The notes beneath the pieces were generated by a model. That model searched no databases and was not told where the DNA came from. It was given only the letters and a program-made list of their open reading frames with translations. From Fibrella forsythiae (GTDB lineage Bacteria; Bacteroidota; Bacteroidia; Cytophagales; Spirosomataceae), in assembly GCF_017353175.1 (NCBI RefSeq), contig NZ_JAFMYW010000006.1, forward strand, positions 1-64,000: DNA of 64,000 bases. Reading direction: 5' to 3'. A program made the position numbers and the translations under genes. Positions within the stretch are counted from its first letter, which is position 1; each line of letters starts with the position of its first letter. This document shows, piece by piece, positions 8,894-19,500 of this stretch.

Positions 8894-9690
8894 TATTTTT
8901 TCGTTCCGAAGAAGAGGGTAACGTACCCGGATGTGAAGAAATTACGGTTACCAAGCGAACGGTCGCCGAGGGCAGTGTTTGTGTTTGGCACGATCACGAT
9001 CCTGCTCGGGTAAATTTCCGAAAGAAATCCGATTTCAAGACCCGTTGTGTTGCTGCGAAAAGCACTCAATTCGAAGCTCAGAGCCGCTTTGGCATGCAGA
9101 CCCACCGTCAACTTCGATTCGCCCAGGCCCTGAAAAAAGCCGCCCGAACCAACGATGAACTCTGCCCGGCCACCCGTAGCAGGCGAGGCAATAGCTTGTG
9201 AATACGGAATCTGCCTGGTTGTATTCCCCGACGAGACTTCGACATAATAGGGCTTAATGATGCCAAGGGATGGCCCGGCAGCGAAAATGGCATTTACCGA
9301 AATACCCTCATCTGTATTGCGGCGAAACAGGGAAATCTCGCGGCCATACTGCGGACGTATAACGAATAAATAGTTCTCTTTACCAAGCAGGAAAGACCCA
9401 CCGAAATTATTGCTGCCAGCGGCGTATTCGCGCGGGTGTTTGACGTTCACCACTTCGACACTGATATACCGATACTGCGTTTTACCGAATAGCTCATCGT
9501 CAAGCCGTTTCGACTGGCGGAATACAAACCCACCCAATAGCCCGGCGTTTGTGTTGGTTGTGATACCGAACGTGGTGACGGTATGAAAGTTGTCTTCGTC
9601 AGACCCATCAGGCGATTGAGCCCATGCAGGCATAGCCAGCAGGAGAAAACCCGTTAGCGTACCGAAAACCAGCGTATATATAGATTTCAT
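8893..9690 (-). CDS. Secreted or outer-membrane protein of unknown function
   Basis: A 265-residue protein with a clear signal peptide (hydrophobic core LVFGTLTGFLLLAMP, cleavage after AWA). The mature part alternates Gly/aromatic beta-strand segments (GGFVFRQSK, QYRYISVEVVNVKH, YLFVIRPQYGRE, VGLHAKAALSFELS) and ends in an aromatic strand, GYVTLFFG. This looks like a small beta-barrel. I do not recognise a named family. It stands alone upstream of lipA, with a strong terminator after it. Confidence 0.6.
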   Translation of the reverse strand: MKSIYTLVFGTLTGFLLLAMPAWAQSPDGSDEDNFHTVTTFGITTNTNAGLLGGFVFRQSKRLDDELFGKTQYRYISVEVVNVKHPREYAAGSNNFGGSFLLGKENYLFVIRPQYGREISLFRRNTDEGISVNAIFAAGPSLGIIKPYYVEVSSGNTTRQIPYSQAIASPATGGRAEFIVGSGGFFQGLGESKLTVGLHAKAALSFELSAFRSNTTGLEIGFLSEIYPSRIVIVPNTNTALGDRSLGNRNFFTSGYVTLFFGTKK

Positions 9691-9830
9691 CAGCGTAATG
9701 TCAGAACACGAAAGATACTACTTTTAGCTAAAAACGTTCAGGCTCAACCGGATGTTTCACGGCTTTTGTTCCACCGACACTTTTTCTTGGCACCGGTAAG
9801 TTGAACAGTAGTCGATCGCATAAAAAATGA

Positions 9831-9872
9831 GGCCAGATTCGGCCTATCCACGGATAGCTACCTAATCTGGCC
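9831..9872 (-). terminator. Hairpin downstream of the sugar transporter gene
   Basis: GGCCAGATT (9831-9839) pairs with AATCTGGCC (9864-9872), about 25 nt beyond the stop of the minus-strand transporter gene. Confidence 0.6.
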
Positions 9873-9897
9873 CATAGTCAATGCGGTTAGAAGACGA

Positions 9898-11361
9898 TCA
9901 ATGACCGCCTTTGCTGACAACCGCTTTATCGAAATCAATTCCCTGCTTGCGCAGGATCGCCTGTACACGCAGCCCGAAGAAGAAAAGGTAAGCAAAACAG
10001 ACAACCGCCGTCAGATATGACAATTGAATACCTACTGAGTCGGCAATTTTCCCCTGAATAAGTGGGATAATTGCCCCGCCAAGAATCATCATGATCAGGA
10101 AAGCAGCGCCCTGATTGGTGTACTTACCTAAGCCGGCCGTTCCAAGCGAGAAAATACTTGGCCATAGAATAGAGCAGAACAACCCACCGCTGATCAGCGA
10201 GAAGAGCGCTATTTTACCCGTAGCAAACACACCGATGATGCTTAGGATAGCGCCAACGGCGGTAAAATATAGCAGAATCGTCACTGGCTTTTCACGACTG
10301 GCCAGGTACGTTGCTATCATAACGAAAATACAAACGATGTACGGATATAAGTCGCTAACGTCGCCACTATACAGCGCATTGACGCTCAACACAATTGCAA
10401 AGGCCACTAACGGCACAACAATTATCAGAATGCGCTTTAATGCAGCTGACGGATTAAAATTGGCGATTGAGGCGGTCCAGCGGCCGATCATCATGCTACC
10501 CCAGAACAGCGATACGTATTTAGATACCTGCGAAGCATCCAGTTTCTCGGTTTGTTTGAGGTATTCACCCAGGTTACTGCCGATGGTTACTTCCACACCC
10601 ACGTAAACAAAAATGGCTGTCATGCCCAGTACCAGTTGTGGATATTTCAACACACCGGTTCCAACCTCAACTTCTTCATCGTTGGTGATATGCGGTAGCT
10701 TCGATAACTTAAAAAAGCCAGCCAGGGCCAGGAAAAGTGCACCCAGGATCAAGTATGGCACTTTTACAGATTCGATTGTAGCGTTGGCAGCCGCGTCGGC
10801 CGATATAGAGCCGAAAATGGCAAATGAGATGATAACGGGCCCGATTGTACCACCCAGGTTGTTGACAGCTCCACCCAGGTTGATCCGTTGCGCGCCAGTT
10901 TCCGGTGGTCCCAGCGCAATCATAAATGGTTGCGTGGCGGTTTGTTGCAGGGAAAAACCCAGGCCCACGATAAACAGACCCGACAGCAGCAGCGCATACG
11001 ATTTCATTTCGGCGGCCGGGTAGAATAGCAACGTACCCAGCGCCGAGATGAGCAGGCCGTAGATGATTCCGTTCTTGTAGCCGATCCGGTTCAGAATGTC
11101 GGTCTTGATCGAAGCGGACACCAGCAGGTACATAATTGAGCCTACGAAATAAGCCGCGTAAAAGGCGAAATCGACTAATTGTGCCTGGGTTTGGGTCAAC
11201 TGAAACTTGTCTTTGAAGAGCGGAATCAGGATACCATTGGAGGCCGCCACGAAGCTCCAGAAGAACCAGACGGTCACGAGGGTGTACAGGGCCGAGCGAT
11301 TCTCGGTTTGCTGCGTGAGGGGTTGGCCCGAAGAGGTAACGGGTTCGTTTACCATGCGCAA
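9898..11361 (-). CDS. MFS sugar transporter, FucP-like
   Basis: A 487-residue polytopic inner-membrane protein with about 12 hydrophobic segments. FWSFVAASNGILIPLFKDKFQ opens the first helix, as in L-fucose:proton symporter relatives. GLGFSLQQTATQPFMIALGP and INLGGAVNNLGGTIGP match the FucP/GluP signature that many Bacteroidota sugar permeases share. WGSMMIGRW is the usual second-half loop. The substrate could be fucose, glucose, galactose or N-acetylglucosamine; nearby genes do not decide. A start two codons later (MVNEP) is equally plausible. Confidence 0.82.
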   Translation of the reverse strand: MRMVNEPVTSSGQPLTQQTENRSALYTLVTVWFFWSFVAASNGILIPLFKDKFQLTQTQAQLVDFAFYAAYFVGSIMYLLVSASIKTDILNRIGYKNGIIYGLLISALGTLLFYPAAEMKSYALLLSGLFIVGLGFSLQQTATQPFMIALGPPETGAQRINLGGAVNNLGGTIGPVIISFAIFGSISADAAANATIESVKVPYLILGALFLALAGFFKLSKLPHITNDEEVEVGTGVLKYPQLVLGMTAIFVYVGVEVTIGSNLGEYLKQTEKLDASQVSKYVSLFWGSMMIGRWTASIANFNPSAALKRILIIVVPLVAFAIVLSVNALYSGDVSDLYPYIVCIFVMIATYLASREKPVTILLYFTAVGAILSIIGVFATGKIALFSLISGGLFCSILWPSIFSLGTAGLGKYTNQGAAFLIMMILGGAIIPLIQGKIADSVGIQLSYLTAVVCFAYLFFFGLRVQAILRKQGIDFDKAVVSKGGH

Positions 11362-11521
11362 AAGTTAGTTAGGAGACAGAAGTAGGGAATCGACGCATCT
11401 AAATAAGACCGCCTGTGAACAAAACTAACCACAATTTTGCACACTATTCGCCCTCAGGCCGACAGGATGCGGGTCTTTGCCTATTTTTGACAATTCGTTC
11501 ACGAGTCAATTTCAGGAAGCA

Positions 11522-11947
11522 ATGCCTACCATTCAGATTAAATACCTCGGTGATTTACGCACCGAAGACCTTCACCTTCAGTCGGGAACCCGCATTCATA
11601 CCGATGCCCCCACCGATAATCAGGGCCGGGGCGAGGCCTTCTCTCCCACCGATTTAGTAGCCAATGCACTGGGTACGTGCATTCTAACGACGATGGCCAT
11701 TTTTGCCCGCCGCGATGGTATCGAACTGGAAGGCAGCGACGCGAGCATTACCAAAGTGATGTCGCAGGATGCACCCCGCCGAATCGTTAAAATTGAGATT
11801 GAGATGACTTTGCGGGCCAATACTGCCGATGGCAGCCCCGTTACTGAGGCGCAGAAGACGAAGCTGGAACGCATTGCGCATACATGCCCCGTTGCCATCA
11901 GCCTTCACCCCGATCTGGAGCAGGCCGTTTCGATTACCTGGGCGTAA
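11522..11947 (+). CDS. OsmC/Ohr-family thiol peroxidase
   Basis: A 141-residue OsmC-fold protein. The two redox Cys lie in DLVANALGTCILTTM and in IAHTCPVAISLHPD, the usual OsmC spacing. These dimers reduce organic hydroperoxides. I use the ATG at 11522 because homologues begin with a strand such as IQIKYLGD; an upstream Met would add 15 unrelated residues. A hairpin separates it from the convergent rbfA gene. Confidence 0.85.
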   Translation: MPTIQIKYLGDLRTEDLHLQSGTRIHTDAPTDNQGRGEAFSPTDLVANALGTCILTTMAIFARRDGIELEGSDASITKVMSQDAPRRIVKIEIEMTLRANTADGSPVTEAQKTKLERIAHTCPVAISLHPDLEQAVSITWA

Positions 11948-11955
11948 ACATATGA

Positions 11956-11993
11956 TCGGCGTAGGCTCCCGTTCAGGCGGGGGGCTACGCCGA
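11956..11993. terminator. Bidirectional hairpin between osmC-like gene and rbfA
   Basis: TCGGCGTAG pairs with CTACGCCGA between the convergent stops at 11947 and 12014. Confidence 0.6.
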
Positions 11994-12013
11994 TATGAGG
12001 CTAACCTTCTTCT

Positions 12014-12388
12014 CTACTCTTCGTCTTCTGCCGGAGCGGGCGGAATAACGATACCAGCGAAGAGCTTGTCCATTTTTTCGGCGTACTCGGCGGTATCATC
12101 CAGGAAGAACTGGAGATGTGGCACAATCCGAAGCTGATGCCGGACGCGTTCGCCCAACAGTTGCCGAATTGTTTTGTTTTTCTCCTCGATGGTTTCCATC
12201 AGGAGGGCTTTGTTTTTCGCAGCCAAAAAACTGAGGTACACCCGGGCGATACCCAGATCGGGCGACACCCGCACGTTTGTGACAGTTATAAACGCGCCAT
12301 TGAATGCGTGGGGCAGCTCACGTTGAAAAATCTCGCCGAGGTCTTTCTGTAATTGCCGGGCTACCTTTTGCTGTCGTTTCGATTCCAT
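12014..12388 (-). CDS. rbfA: Ribosome-binding factor A
   Basis: A 124-residue KH-like protein that helps mature the 5' end of 16S rRNA on the 30S subunit. The N-terminus MESKRQQKVARQLQKDLGEI and the strand-helix motif VTNVRVSPDLGIARVYLSFL are diagnostic, as are RHQLRIVPHLQFFLDD and the closing amphipathic segment. The acidic C-terminal tail PAEDEE is common in this phylum. It is divergent from the DUF6427 gene. Confidence 0.92.
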   Translation of the reverse strand: MESKRQQKVARQLQKDLGEIFQRELPHAFNGAFITVTNVRVSPDLGIARVYLSFLAAKNKALLMETIEEKNKTIRQLLGERVRHQLRIVPHLQFFLDDTAEYAEKMDKLFAGIVIPPAPAEDEE

Positions 12389-12451
12389 AGGGCAAATATC
12401 CGTAATTTCGCCGGTTGGCTTAGTGTACTAACCCATATTCGCTCTCGTAAG

Positions 12452-13864
12452 TTGCTCAGTTTTTTTCGCACATTCGCACCCTACCAGTATTTTAGCCTGT
12501 TGGCCGTACTGATGCTGATTCGGCTGCCCCTGCTGGTTTCGCCTCTCCCCCTGCTGATTCCCGAACTCAACTGGATGCTGGTTGGCGAGCAAATGCGGTT
12601 TGGACACACGCTATATAGTGGTATCTGGGACAGTGTTAGCCCACTTTCGGCGGGGGTATACTGGTTTATCGATCTGGCAGTGGGGCGTTCGCAACTAGCG
12701 TACTGGATCGTCGCCACCGGCCTCTCGATCTTTCAGCTGGTGTATTTCAACTACATGATGAACGCGCGCGAGGTTTTTCCGGAGCGGTCATTCTGGCCCG
12801 GTTTGTTCTACACCCTGTTCCTGAATCTGTCGTTCGATTGCGCTACCCTCTCGCCGGTACTCATGTCGCTGACGTTTCTGTTGCTGGCGTTCGGTTCGCT
12901 AATCAAGCAGCTGGGTCGGCAGGGGGCCACCGATGAAGTGTTTGAAGTGGGCATTTACGTAGGCATTGCAGCCCTGTTTTACTTGCCATCCGGGTTGTTC
13001 ATCATCTGGGTATCACTGTCATTACTCTTCTTTACGGGCGCTACATTCCGGCAGCACTCACTTACGATTTTCGGCTTTGCCTTTCCCATTCTTCTGGTCG
13101 TTTTCTACTACTATTTCACCGATTCGCTCGACGATTTCAACCGTAATCTTCTGACATCCGTGTTCCGGGTACGTCAATACGATCTCAGTGATTTCAAAAC
13201 ATTGCTTGTCTGCCTGATCGTACCACTCACGGTAGGGGTCTTTGGTTTTTTAAGCCTGTTTAACAGTGTTAACAGGTACGTTAACTTCCAGCAGCGCTGC
13301 CAGCAGATTATGCTCATGTGGGCGATTACGGCCGTTCTGACCATTCCGCTGATGCCTTTTCTGGCTCCAATGCTGTTTCTGACATTTGTGCCGCCTATGG
13401 CTTTTTTCGCGGTGCTGTACTTCAGTAATGTCCGCAAAGTCTGGTTGCGCGAACTGGCTTTTCTTGGTGTTGTGCTGGCCATAGCCGGGGTACTGTATCA
13501 GGGAGCCATGCGCTTATTACCGGGTGTGGAAGTTGGGCGCCTCAGCAATCTTCAGGTGAAGGCGTCATCGCTCCCCGACTACATCCGGAACCGTAAAGTC
13601 CTGATCATCGACGAGGATCTGAGCGGATACCGCTTCAACCGGCCGGCCACTCCGTACCTGAATTGGGACCTTGCCAAATATGACCTTCGGAACCTCGATA
13701 GCTACGAAGCCGTCATTAATATTTACGACAATTTCCGGCAAGATCCACCTGAGTATGTAGTAGACCGGCAGCAGGTCATACCCAAGCTCTTTCAGCGTGT
13801 GCCTGCCCTGGCCGCGCTCTACAAACCCACGGAAACGACCGGCATTTATAAGCGAGTTCGATAG
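12452..13864 (+). CDS. DUF6427-like polytopic membrane protein
   Basis: About 470 residues with many hydrophobic helices (LLAVLMLIRLPLLVSPLPLL, YWIVATGLSIFQLVYF, LFYLPSGLFIIWVSLSLLFF, ILLVVFYYYF) and a soluble C-terminus of about 90 residues with VLIIDEDLSGY. This pattern fits DUF6427, a Bacteroidota-restricted family of unknown function. I place the start at TTG 12452, giving M-LSFFRTFAPYQ, because relatives begin M-L-x-FFRT and because this removes an overlap with divergent rbfA. The longest open frame would start at 12353. Confidence 0.65.
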   Translation: MLSFFRTFAPYQYFSLLAVLMLIRLPLLVSPLPLLIPELNWMLVGEQMRFGHTLYSGIWDSVSPLSAGVYWFIDLAVGRSQLAYWIVATGLSIFQLVYFNYMMNAREVFPERSFWPGLFYTLFLNLSFDCATLSPVLMSLTFLLLAFGSLIKQLGRQGATDEVFEVGIYVGIAALFYLPSGLFIIWVSLSLLFFTGATFRQHSLTIFGFAFPILLVVFYYYFTDSLDDFNRNLLTSVFRVRQYDLSDFKTLLVCLIVPLTVGVFGFLSLFNSVNRYVNFQQRCQQIMLMWAITAVLTIPLMPFLAPMLFLTFVPPMAFFAVLYFSNVRKVWLRELAFLGVVLAIAGVLYQGAMRLLPGVEVGRLSNLQVKASSLPDYIRNRKVLIIDEDLSGYRFNRPATPYLNWDLAKYDLRNLDSYEAVINIYDNFRQDPPEYVVDRQQVIPKLFQRVPALAALYKPTETTGIYKRVR

Positions 13865-13941
13865 AAGTGACCGCCACCACGCAAGGTTAATGGAAAATTC
13901 ATTGACCCGTTTGAACAGCTTCCCCCCAAAAATGCGTTATT

Positions 13942-13975
13942 GTTCTCCGGACCTGTTCGTACTCGTCCGGAGAAC
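13942..13975 (+). terminator. Hairpin after the DUF6427 gene
   Basis: GTTCTCCGGA pairs with TCCGGAGAAC, followed shortly by TTTTT. Confidence 0.75.
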
Positions 13976-14057
13976 CTGTTTTTAAACACTTCACCTTTCG
14001 ACTGTATTTCGTACAGCGGCACCTGTAATAACGTACCTGCTGTTCATCGCAAATCAC

Positions 14058-14912
14058 ATGGAAACAACGAATTCCCCCTCAACTGCCACCACTCCGCAGC
14101 AAGTAAATACCGGTCCCGGCTCAAAAGAGGCCACACACCGCACTGATAGTCAGAGTACAAGTGAACTCAAAAAAGACTTACCAAAACGCGACGAATCGCT
14201 GCTAACCCCCGAGGAGCTTCGCATCAAAGAAGCCTTTCAGGATCGCAACTGGAACGAGATCAAAACCTCCGATTCGTGGGTAATATTCAAGGTGTTGGCC
14301 GAGTTCGTTGAAGGATTTGATAAGCTGGCCCAGATTGGCCCCTGCGTGTCGATCTTCGGCTCGGCCCGGACAAAACCGGAAAATCCGTATTACAAGATGA
14401 CCGAAGAGATTGCGGCCAAACTGGTGCGCCACGGCTACGGCGTGATCACGGGAGGCGGACCAGGCATTATGGAAGCGGGCAACAAAGGTGCCTTTGAACA
14501 AGGCGGTAAATCGGTTGGCCTGAACATCAAACTCCCCTTCGAGCAGCATAGCAATATCTACATCGATCAGGATAAAAACATCAACTTCGATTTCTTCTTC
14601 GTACGCAAGGTGATGTTCGTCAAATATGCGCAGGGCTTTGTGGTGATGCCCGGCGGGATGGGTACGCTCGACGAACTATTTGAGGCCCTGACGCTTATTC
14701 AGACCAAGAAAATTGCCCGTTTCCCGATTGTGCTGGTTGGTAAAGATTACTGGAAAGGCCTGATCGACTGGATTGTGGAAACGATGCTGAATCAGGAGCA
14801 CAACATCAATCCCGAAGATATGAAGCTGATTAGTGTGGTAGACACACCAACCGAAGCCGTAAAAGTCATCGACGATTTTTACGACAAATACCTGATGAAG
14901 CCCAACTTCTAG
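14058..14912 (+). CDS. LOG-family (TIGR00730) nucleotide phosphoribohydrolase-like protein
   Basis: A 284-residue Rossmann-fold protein. The defining motif VMPGGMGTLDELFE lies near residue 195, and GVITGGGPGIMEAGNKGA near residue 132 forms the nucleotide-binding loop. LOG proteins cleave nucleoside 5'-monophosphates such as cytokinin ribotides to base and ribose phosphate; the bacterial substrate is usually unknown. The first 50 residues are low-complexity Ser/Thr/Gln and probably disordered. It is convergent with the LRR gene, sharing a hairpin. Confidence 0.82.
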   Translation: METTNSPSTATTPQQVNTGPGSKEATHRTDSQSTSELKKDLPKRDESLLTPEELRIKEAFQDRNWNEIKTSDSWVIFKVLAEFVEGFDKLAQIGPCVSIFGSARTKPENPYYKMTEEIAAKLVRHGYGVITGGGPGIMEAGNKGAFEQGGKSVGLNIKLPFEQHSNIYIDQDKNINFDFFFVRKVMFVKYAQGFVVMPGGMGTLDELFEALTLIQTKKIARFPIVLVGKDYWKGLIDWIVETMLNQEHNINPEDMKLISVVDTPTEAVKVIDDFYDKYLMKPNF

Positions 14913-14918
14913 GAAGAA

Positions 14919-14959
14919 GCCTGGGGCCTGGAGCAGGGAGATAAAAACTCGCCCCAGGC
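14919..14959. terminator. Hairpin between LOG and LRR genes
   Basis: GCCTGGGGC (14919-14927) pairs with GCCCCAGGC (14951-14959) between convergent genes. Confidence 0.65.
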
Positions 14960-14973
14960 CCTTTACCCTAAGC

Positions 14974-16398
14974 CTAATAAAACACCTCTGTTTTGTTGGT
15001 CTCCAGCGCTTCGATCAGTTGGGCGTAAGGCCCGGATTTAGCATCGTTGCTGGTAAGCGGGTTACTGCGGATATAGAACTTTTTCAGGCTCTTCAGGCCG
15101 ATCAGCGTGGTTGGCAAGGTTTGCAGGTTGTTATTACTAATATCAACCGATTCCAACATTCCCAGCCCCAACAGTACGGCAGGTACGTTACTGAACTGAT
15201 TATAACCAATATCGAGAATCTGCAAGGATTCCAGTTTGGCAAATGAATCGGGCAACTGACTCAGCTTATTGTGATGAGCAAACAGTGTGGTAAGCCGCTT
15301 TAACCGGGAAAGCGAAGGCGTAAGGGAGGCAAGTTTATTGTTGGCAACCGCCAGTTGTTCGAGCCGTTTCATACGGCCAATTTGCCGGGGTAGTTCTGCC
15401 AACTGGTTATAATACAGATCGAGTACCACTACATGTTTCAGCTTTCGGATCTGCCGGGGCAACGTTGTTAATCCTGCATTGTACAGGTTCAGGTCATTCA
15501 GTTTACGAAGACCGCGCAATGGTCTGACGTTCAATTCGACCAGGTTATTGTTCCCCATCCATAGGCTTTCCAGTTGCTTCGCATTTCGCACGGAAACCGG
15601 AATTCGGGTCAGCCTATTCCCCTGGAGCGTCAGTGCCCGCAAGGTGGATTTCTTCGCGATAAACACGCTGTCGTCGCCAATTGCATTATAGAGAACACTT
15701 AACCGACGCAGACTTGGCATATCAGTCGTGAGCCGGAGAGGCAGTTGCGTAAGTTTATTCTTCGACAGATCAAGCTCTTCCAGATTCGGGAACCGGTAGA
15801 CGACTTCAGGAACGGTGGCTAGCCCTAACTGGTTAAAATGCAGATACTTGACGGTATCGGGCCGGGTTGTTGCACGAGCTGCCTCGATCGTGCTGACGGT
15901 GCTGTCGCCCGTACGTACCCGCCGCGTTTCACTGTACAATGGACGGCCGTACGACGTTCCGAAGGTTGACTGAAACGGTTTTGATACGGTAATTGGAAAA
16001 GAAGTTTCGGCATAGAACCCCGTCAGACGGGCGAGCAATTCCTGGAGTAATTTATCAGGCACAACTCCGCTTGGCCTGATCAGCACCCACTCCACTGCCC
16101 CGATTGCGCTAACATATTCGGTTGCCATATAGGAGAACCCATAGGCCGGAAATGGCCCCTGCTTTTCAACGAACGCAAAGCGGCTTCGGTCGAAATCGCT
16201 TCGCACCTTGAACATGGCCGTGCGTTGTTCGGCGCTCATCCCCTCACTCAGCTTTCTCAATGGCAGGTACGCTGCATCCAGTTTTGCTAAGCTGAGCCCG
16301 TATTTCGCCGTATCGGACAATACAATAACCTTCACTTGCGCGCGGACAGCAACGCTAAAAAACAGGACGATGATCAGAGTGAGCCGAAACGTGTTCAT
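14974..16398 (-). CDS. Secreted leucine-rich-repeat protein
   Basis: A 474-residue protein with a signal peptide (LTLIIVLFFSVAVRAQ). Residues about 205-450 hold roughly eleven bacterial-type LRRs of about 23 residues, for example LPNLEELDLSKNKLTQLP-like units, LKHVVVLDLYYNQLAELP, LKRLTTLFAHHNKLSQLP and LESLQILDIGYNQFSNVP. The N-terminal 200 residues form a separate domain I do not recognise. LRRs form curved protein-binding surfaces; the ligand is unknown. It has no T9SS tail, so it is probably periplasmic or surface-attached by other means. Confidence 0.78.
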   Translation of the reverse strand: MNTFRLTLIIVLFFSVAVRAQVKVIVLSDTAKYGLSLAKLDAAYLPLRKLSEGMSAEQRTAMFKVRSDFDRSRFAFVEKQGPFPAYGFSYMATEYVSAIGAVEWVLIRPSGVVPDKLLQELLARLTGFYAETSFPITVSKPFQSTFGTSYGRPLYSETRRVRTGDSTVSTIEAARATTRPDTVKYLHFNQLGLATVPEVVYRFPNLEELDLSKNKLTQLPLRLTTDMPSLRRLSVLYNAIGDDSVFIAKKSTLRALTLQGNRLTRIPVSVRNAKQLESLWMGNNNLVELNVRPLRGLRKLNDLNLYNAGLTTLPRQIRKLKHVVVLDLYYNQLAELPRQIGRMKRLEQLAVANNKLASLTPSLSRLKRLTTLFAHHNKLSQLPDSFAKLESLQILDIGYNQFSNVPAVLLGLGMLESVDISNNNLQTLPTTLIGLKSLKKFYIRSNPLTSNDAKSGPYAQLIEALETNKTEVFY

Positions 16399-16536
16399 GG
16401 AGAGTGTCGGAATCGATTAGTTAAGTAGATGCGAAACCGTTTCCTATTCCACAGGCTATGGCCTACTTTTTTATTATACTGAATTTAGGGCATATCGATT
16501 AGCCAAAACCTGTATACAGATTGATGGGTTGCCTAT

Positions 16537-19500
16537 TTATTGTTTCAACACCTTGAACTGGCTACGTCGTCCCTCCTGCTCAGCGGTCAGGATGTAGACG
16601 CCAGCCGGTTGAATGCTCAGGTCGATACGATGCTGAAGCTGCCCCTGCCAAACAGTACCTATTGATGGCTGCACCAACGTACCTGCGGCGTCATATACCC
16701 GTATCCGTACATCGCTCTGGCCAGGTACGTCCCCCTCGATCAGGAGCCAGCCAGTCGTAGGATTAGGCCAGGCACGTACCTGCAAGGGCAAAGCCGGTTC
16801 GGTAGCCAGTAATTTAGTCACCGTAATCAGGGCTGTGCCGGTTGCTGTACCTACCCCACACTGGCTATTGCTGACCTCCGTCAGTCGAAAACCAGCGGTA
16901 GTATCAGGCTTCACCGTCAGGGTATAAGGTGTGGTGAAAGTGGTAAACGTGCGCGGTCCGAAGAAATCAGTCAGCACAAAACGCCAGGGCGGCCTTCCGG
17001 TGAGCATCACACTAATACGTGCGGAATCTCCTTTAGAAATGGATGTCGTACCCGTCAACGTACCCATGGGAGCCGTACCAAGCGTAACCGGAAACGACGT
17101 TGAGCCACTATGCGCCGGGCTGCTGGATGCTACGCGAAACAAATAGCCGGATCCCGGCGGCGTACCCGGCGGAATTGTGGCCGTCAGGCGTTGGGGAGCC
17201 GTTACCGTGCCAATGGGTTGAAACGCACGGCCGGTTGAATCTGATAGCAGCAGCGTAAATCTGTTATCGTCCCCAAATGTACCAGTTGGCATATAGTCTG
17301 CTTCAACAACCTGACTGGTGCAGTAAGTACCGTAGAGCGACAGCCATCGTATGGTCACGCTGGACGTTGGCAAAACAGAGACGGAATAGACTCCCGTTGC
17401 TGTTGGTTGAGTGCCGCACCCATTCTGTACCCCCGTAATTGAATAGCTCGTCGACTGGGTGGGATAAACAGTGACTACGTCCTCACTAAAACGAATGACA
17501 GCCGTTTCGCCGGTCGAAAAGGTAACTGAGCAGGGCAAGCCACCCGTGGCCCGCACCGAAAGGCCAATCAGTTCATTGGCATACACGGCTCGCGCACCAG
17601 CGACAAGCGATACCTGAACGGGCTTTTGCACCAGGAAGACGGTACCCGATGTGAGTGTGGTGGATGGGGAAGACGACACAACGCGCACGGCATATGACGC
17701 CGCTTTCAGCCCATTTGGCACCGAAAAAGTACCGTTCGCGTTGGCCGTTTCTGCCACCCGCTGTTGCTGGCTGGTAATCTGGTTGACCACGTAAATGGTA
17801 AATGAATTAGGCGCAGTGAACTGGCCCCCCACCACGTAGCTCAACGATATGGGTTCGTCTTCGCAGTAAGTCGTTTTCGACGGTGTAAGCCGACTCAGTG
17901 ACGGTCCCTCAACAACCTGGACACGACCAATGCCGTTTCCGTACCCACATTGGTTATAGACCGCGCCGATGCTGTACGTACCTGGTTTCGAAATGGTAAA
18001 ATCTGCCTGCTTCGACACTGTAGAAATCAACTGGCTTTGCGCGTCGCTCAGGAAAACGAGGGCACCCGACCCACCTTCTTCCCGCACGCGCAACAACACC
18101 GATGACCCTGCTCGTATTGAAAGCGACTGTTCGCCCGACTGCCCCGATAAGGTAACGCCGGGCACGTCTGAAAGCAACGTCGGTTGCTGGGTTATGTTTG
18201 TCGTAATGTCAGTTCCATTGAGTCGGTACGCTATCCGGTAATACCATTTCTTACCAGCCAGCCCTTTCGACAAGGTAATACTCAGTGGCGAGCTGGTTCC
18301 GCTGGTAGGAACGTCCTGAAACGTCGTTCCGTCTTCAGACAGTTGGGCCACAAAGTTACCTCCGGCTGGTAAGGCTCCGTTGAGTGTATAGCCAATTGTT
18401 GCGGGTAGGTTGGTACAAGGAGACAGCGAGGCGGCATTGATTTTGAACACGTAAGGCATCACCACAGCCGTTGCCTTTGTGGTTGGAGTCAGCACTTTAC
18501 CGCAGCCGTCGACCAGTTTTCGAATGAAATAGTCGGTAGTGACAGCGGGTGTATAGACCGGATTCAGGCGCTCGTAATCACTATACCCGCCCCCGCCCTT
18601 CGTCCCATCCGACAATTCGTAGTACGTCACGCCTCCTTGGCCACTTAATGAGTAATTGGCAAATATGGCCTGCCCGGCAGCTACCGTAAGCGACCCATTT
18701 ACACTGTAGGTGCTTCCCAGCGTTGAGTTCAGTCGTAAAATCACGTTCCCATCACTAGTAGCGGTAAACACCGGTGCCGGCAGTTCATTACTGCGCGTTA
18801 CGGGATTGGTAGTGACCACCCGGATGCGGTAATTACCAGTTGCAGTTGGCAAGGAGATAGAAAAACTACCTGCCCGGCTCACAACCGTTAGGATCGTGGG
18901 TGCAGAAAACTGCCCGTCACGGTCTGACAGTTGCACCTGAAACTGGTTATCAGTGGAAAAAGCCCCTATCGGCGATAGGTTGAACCCCCTGCGGGCACCA
19001 GCACATCCGGTATAATTGGCATTGTCGACGGCTAAATAAACCCCCGTTGGTTGCGTACCAGTCGTATTCAGGTTGACAGATACACTACTGACGGCTTCAT
19101 TAGTGCCACATTCATTTCGGGCCGACACAATGGAATAGGCCAGACTCTGCGTCACGTATACCTCGCCTAGGCTGTACCGGTTAGCCAAACCAGTGTTTGC
19201 ATTACCCAACAGGAACACCTCGCCACTACTCAAACGAACTTCGGTACGCCCACCACCAAGCCAGTTTACGGTGGGCGTCCAGCTCCCAACGTGATCGGTA
19301 ACGTACCCGGTTAGATCAAACGTTACGCGAGGGGTTGTTTTTACGACCAGCGAAAGGGGTGCCGTAGTGATAGGATTCCCGGTTGACCTGTTAATAAGGC
19401 TTATCTGCTCACTTCTGACCGACGGGGTAGATTCGGGCAGTGTAAATACAGCCTGCCCCGGCCGCACAACCGTTGCCTGTGTCTGCACGCCCGACCCCAG

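Noticed and set aside
12353-12451. Longer DUF6427 protein overlapping rbfA
   Set aside because: The extension overlaps the divergent rbfA start and lacks family similarity. TTG 12452 yields the family-typical beginning.
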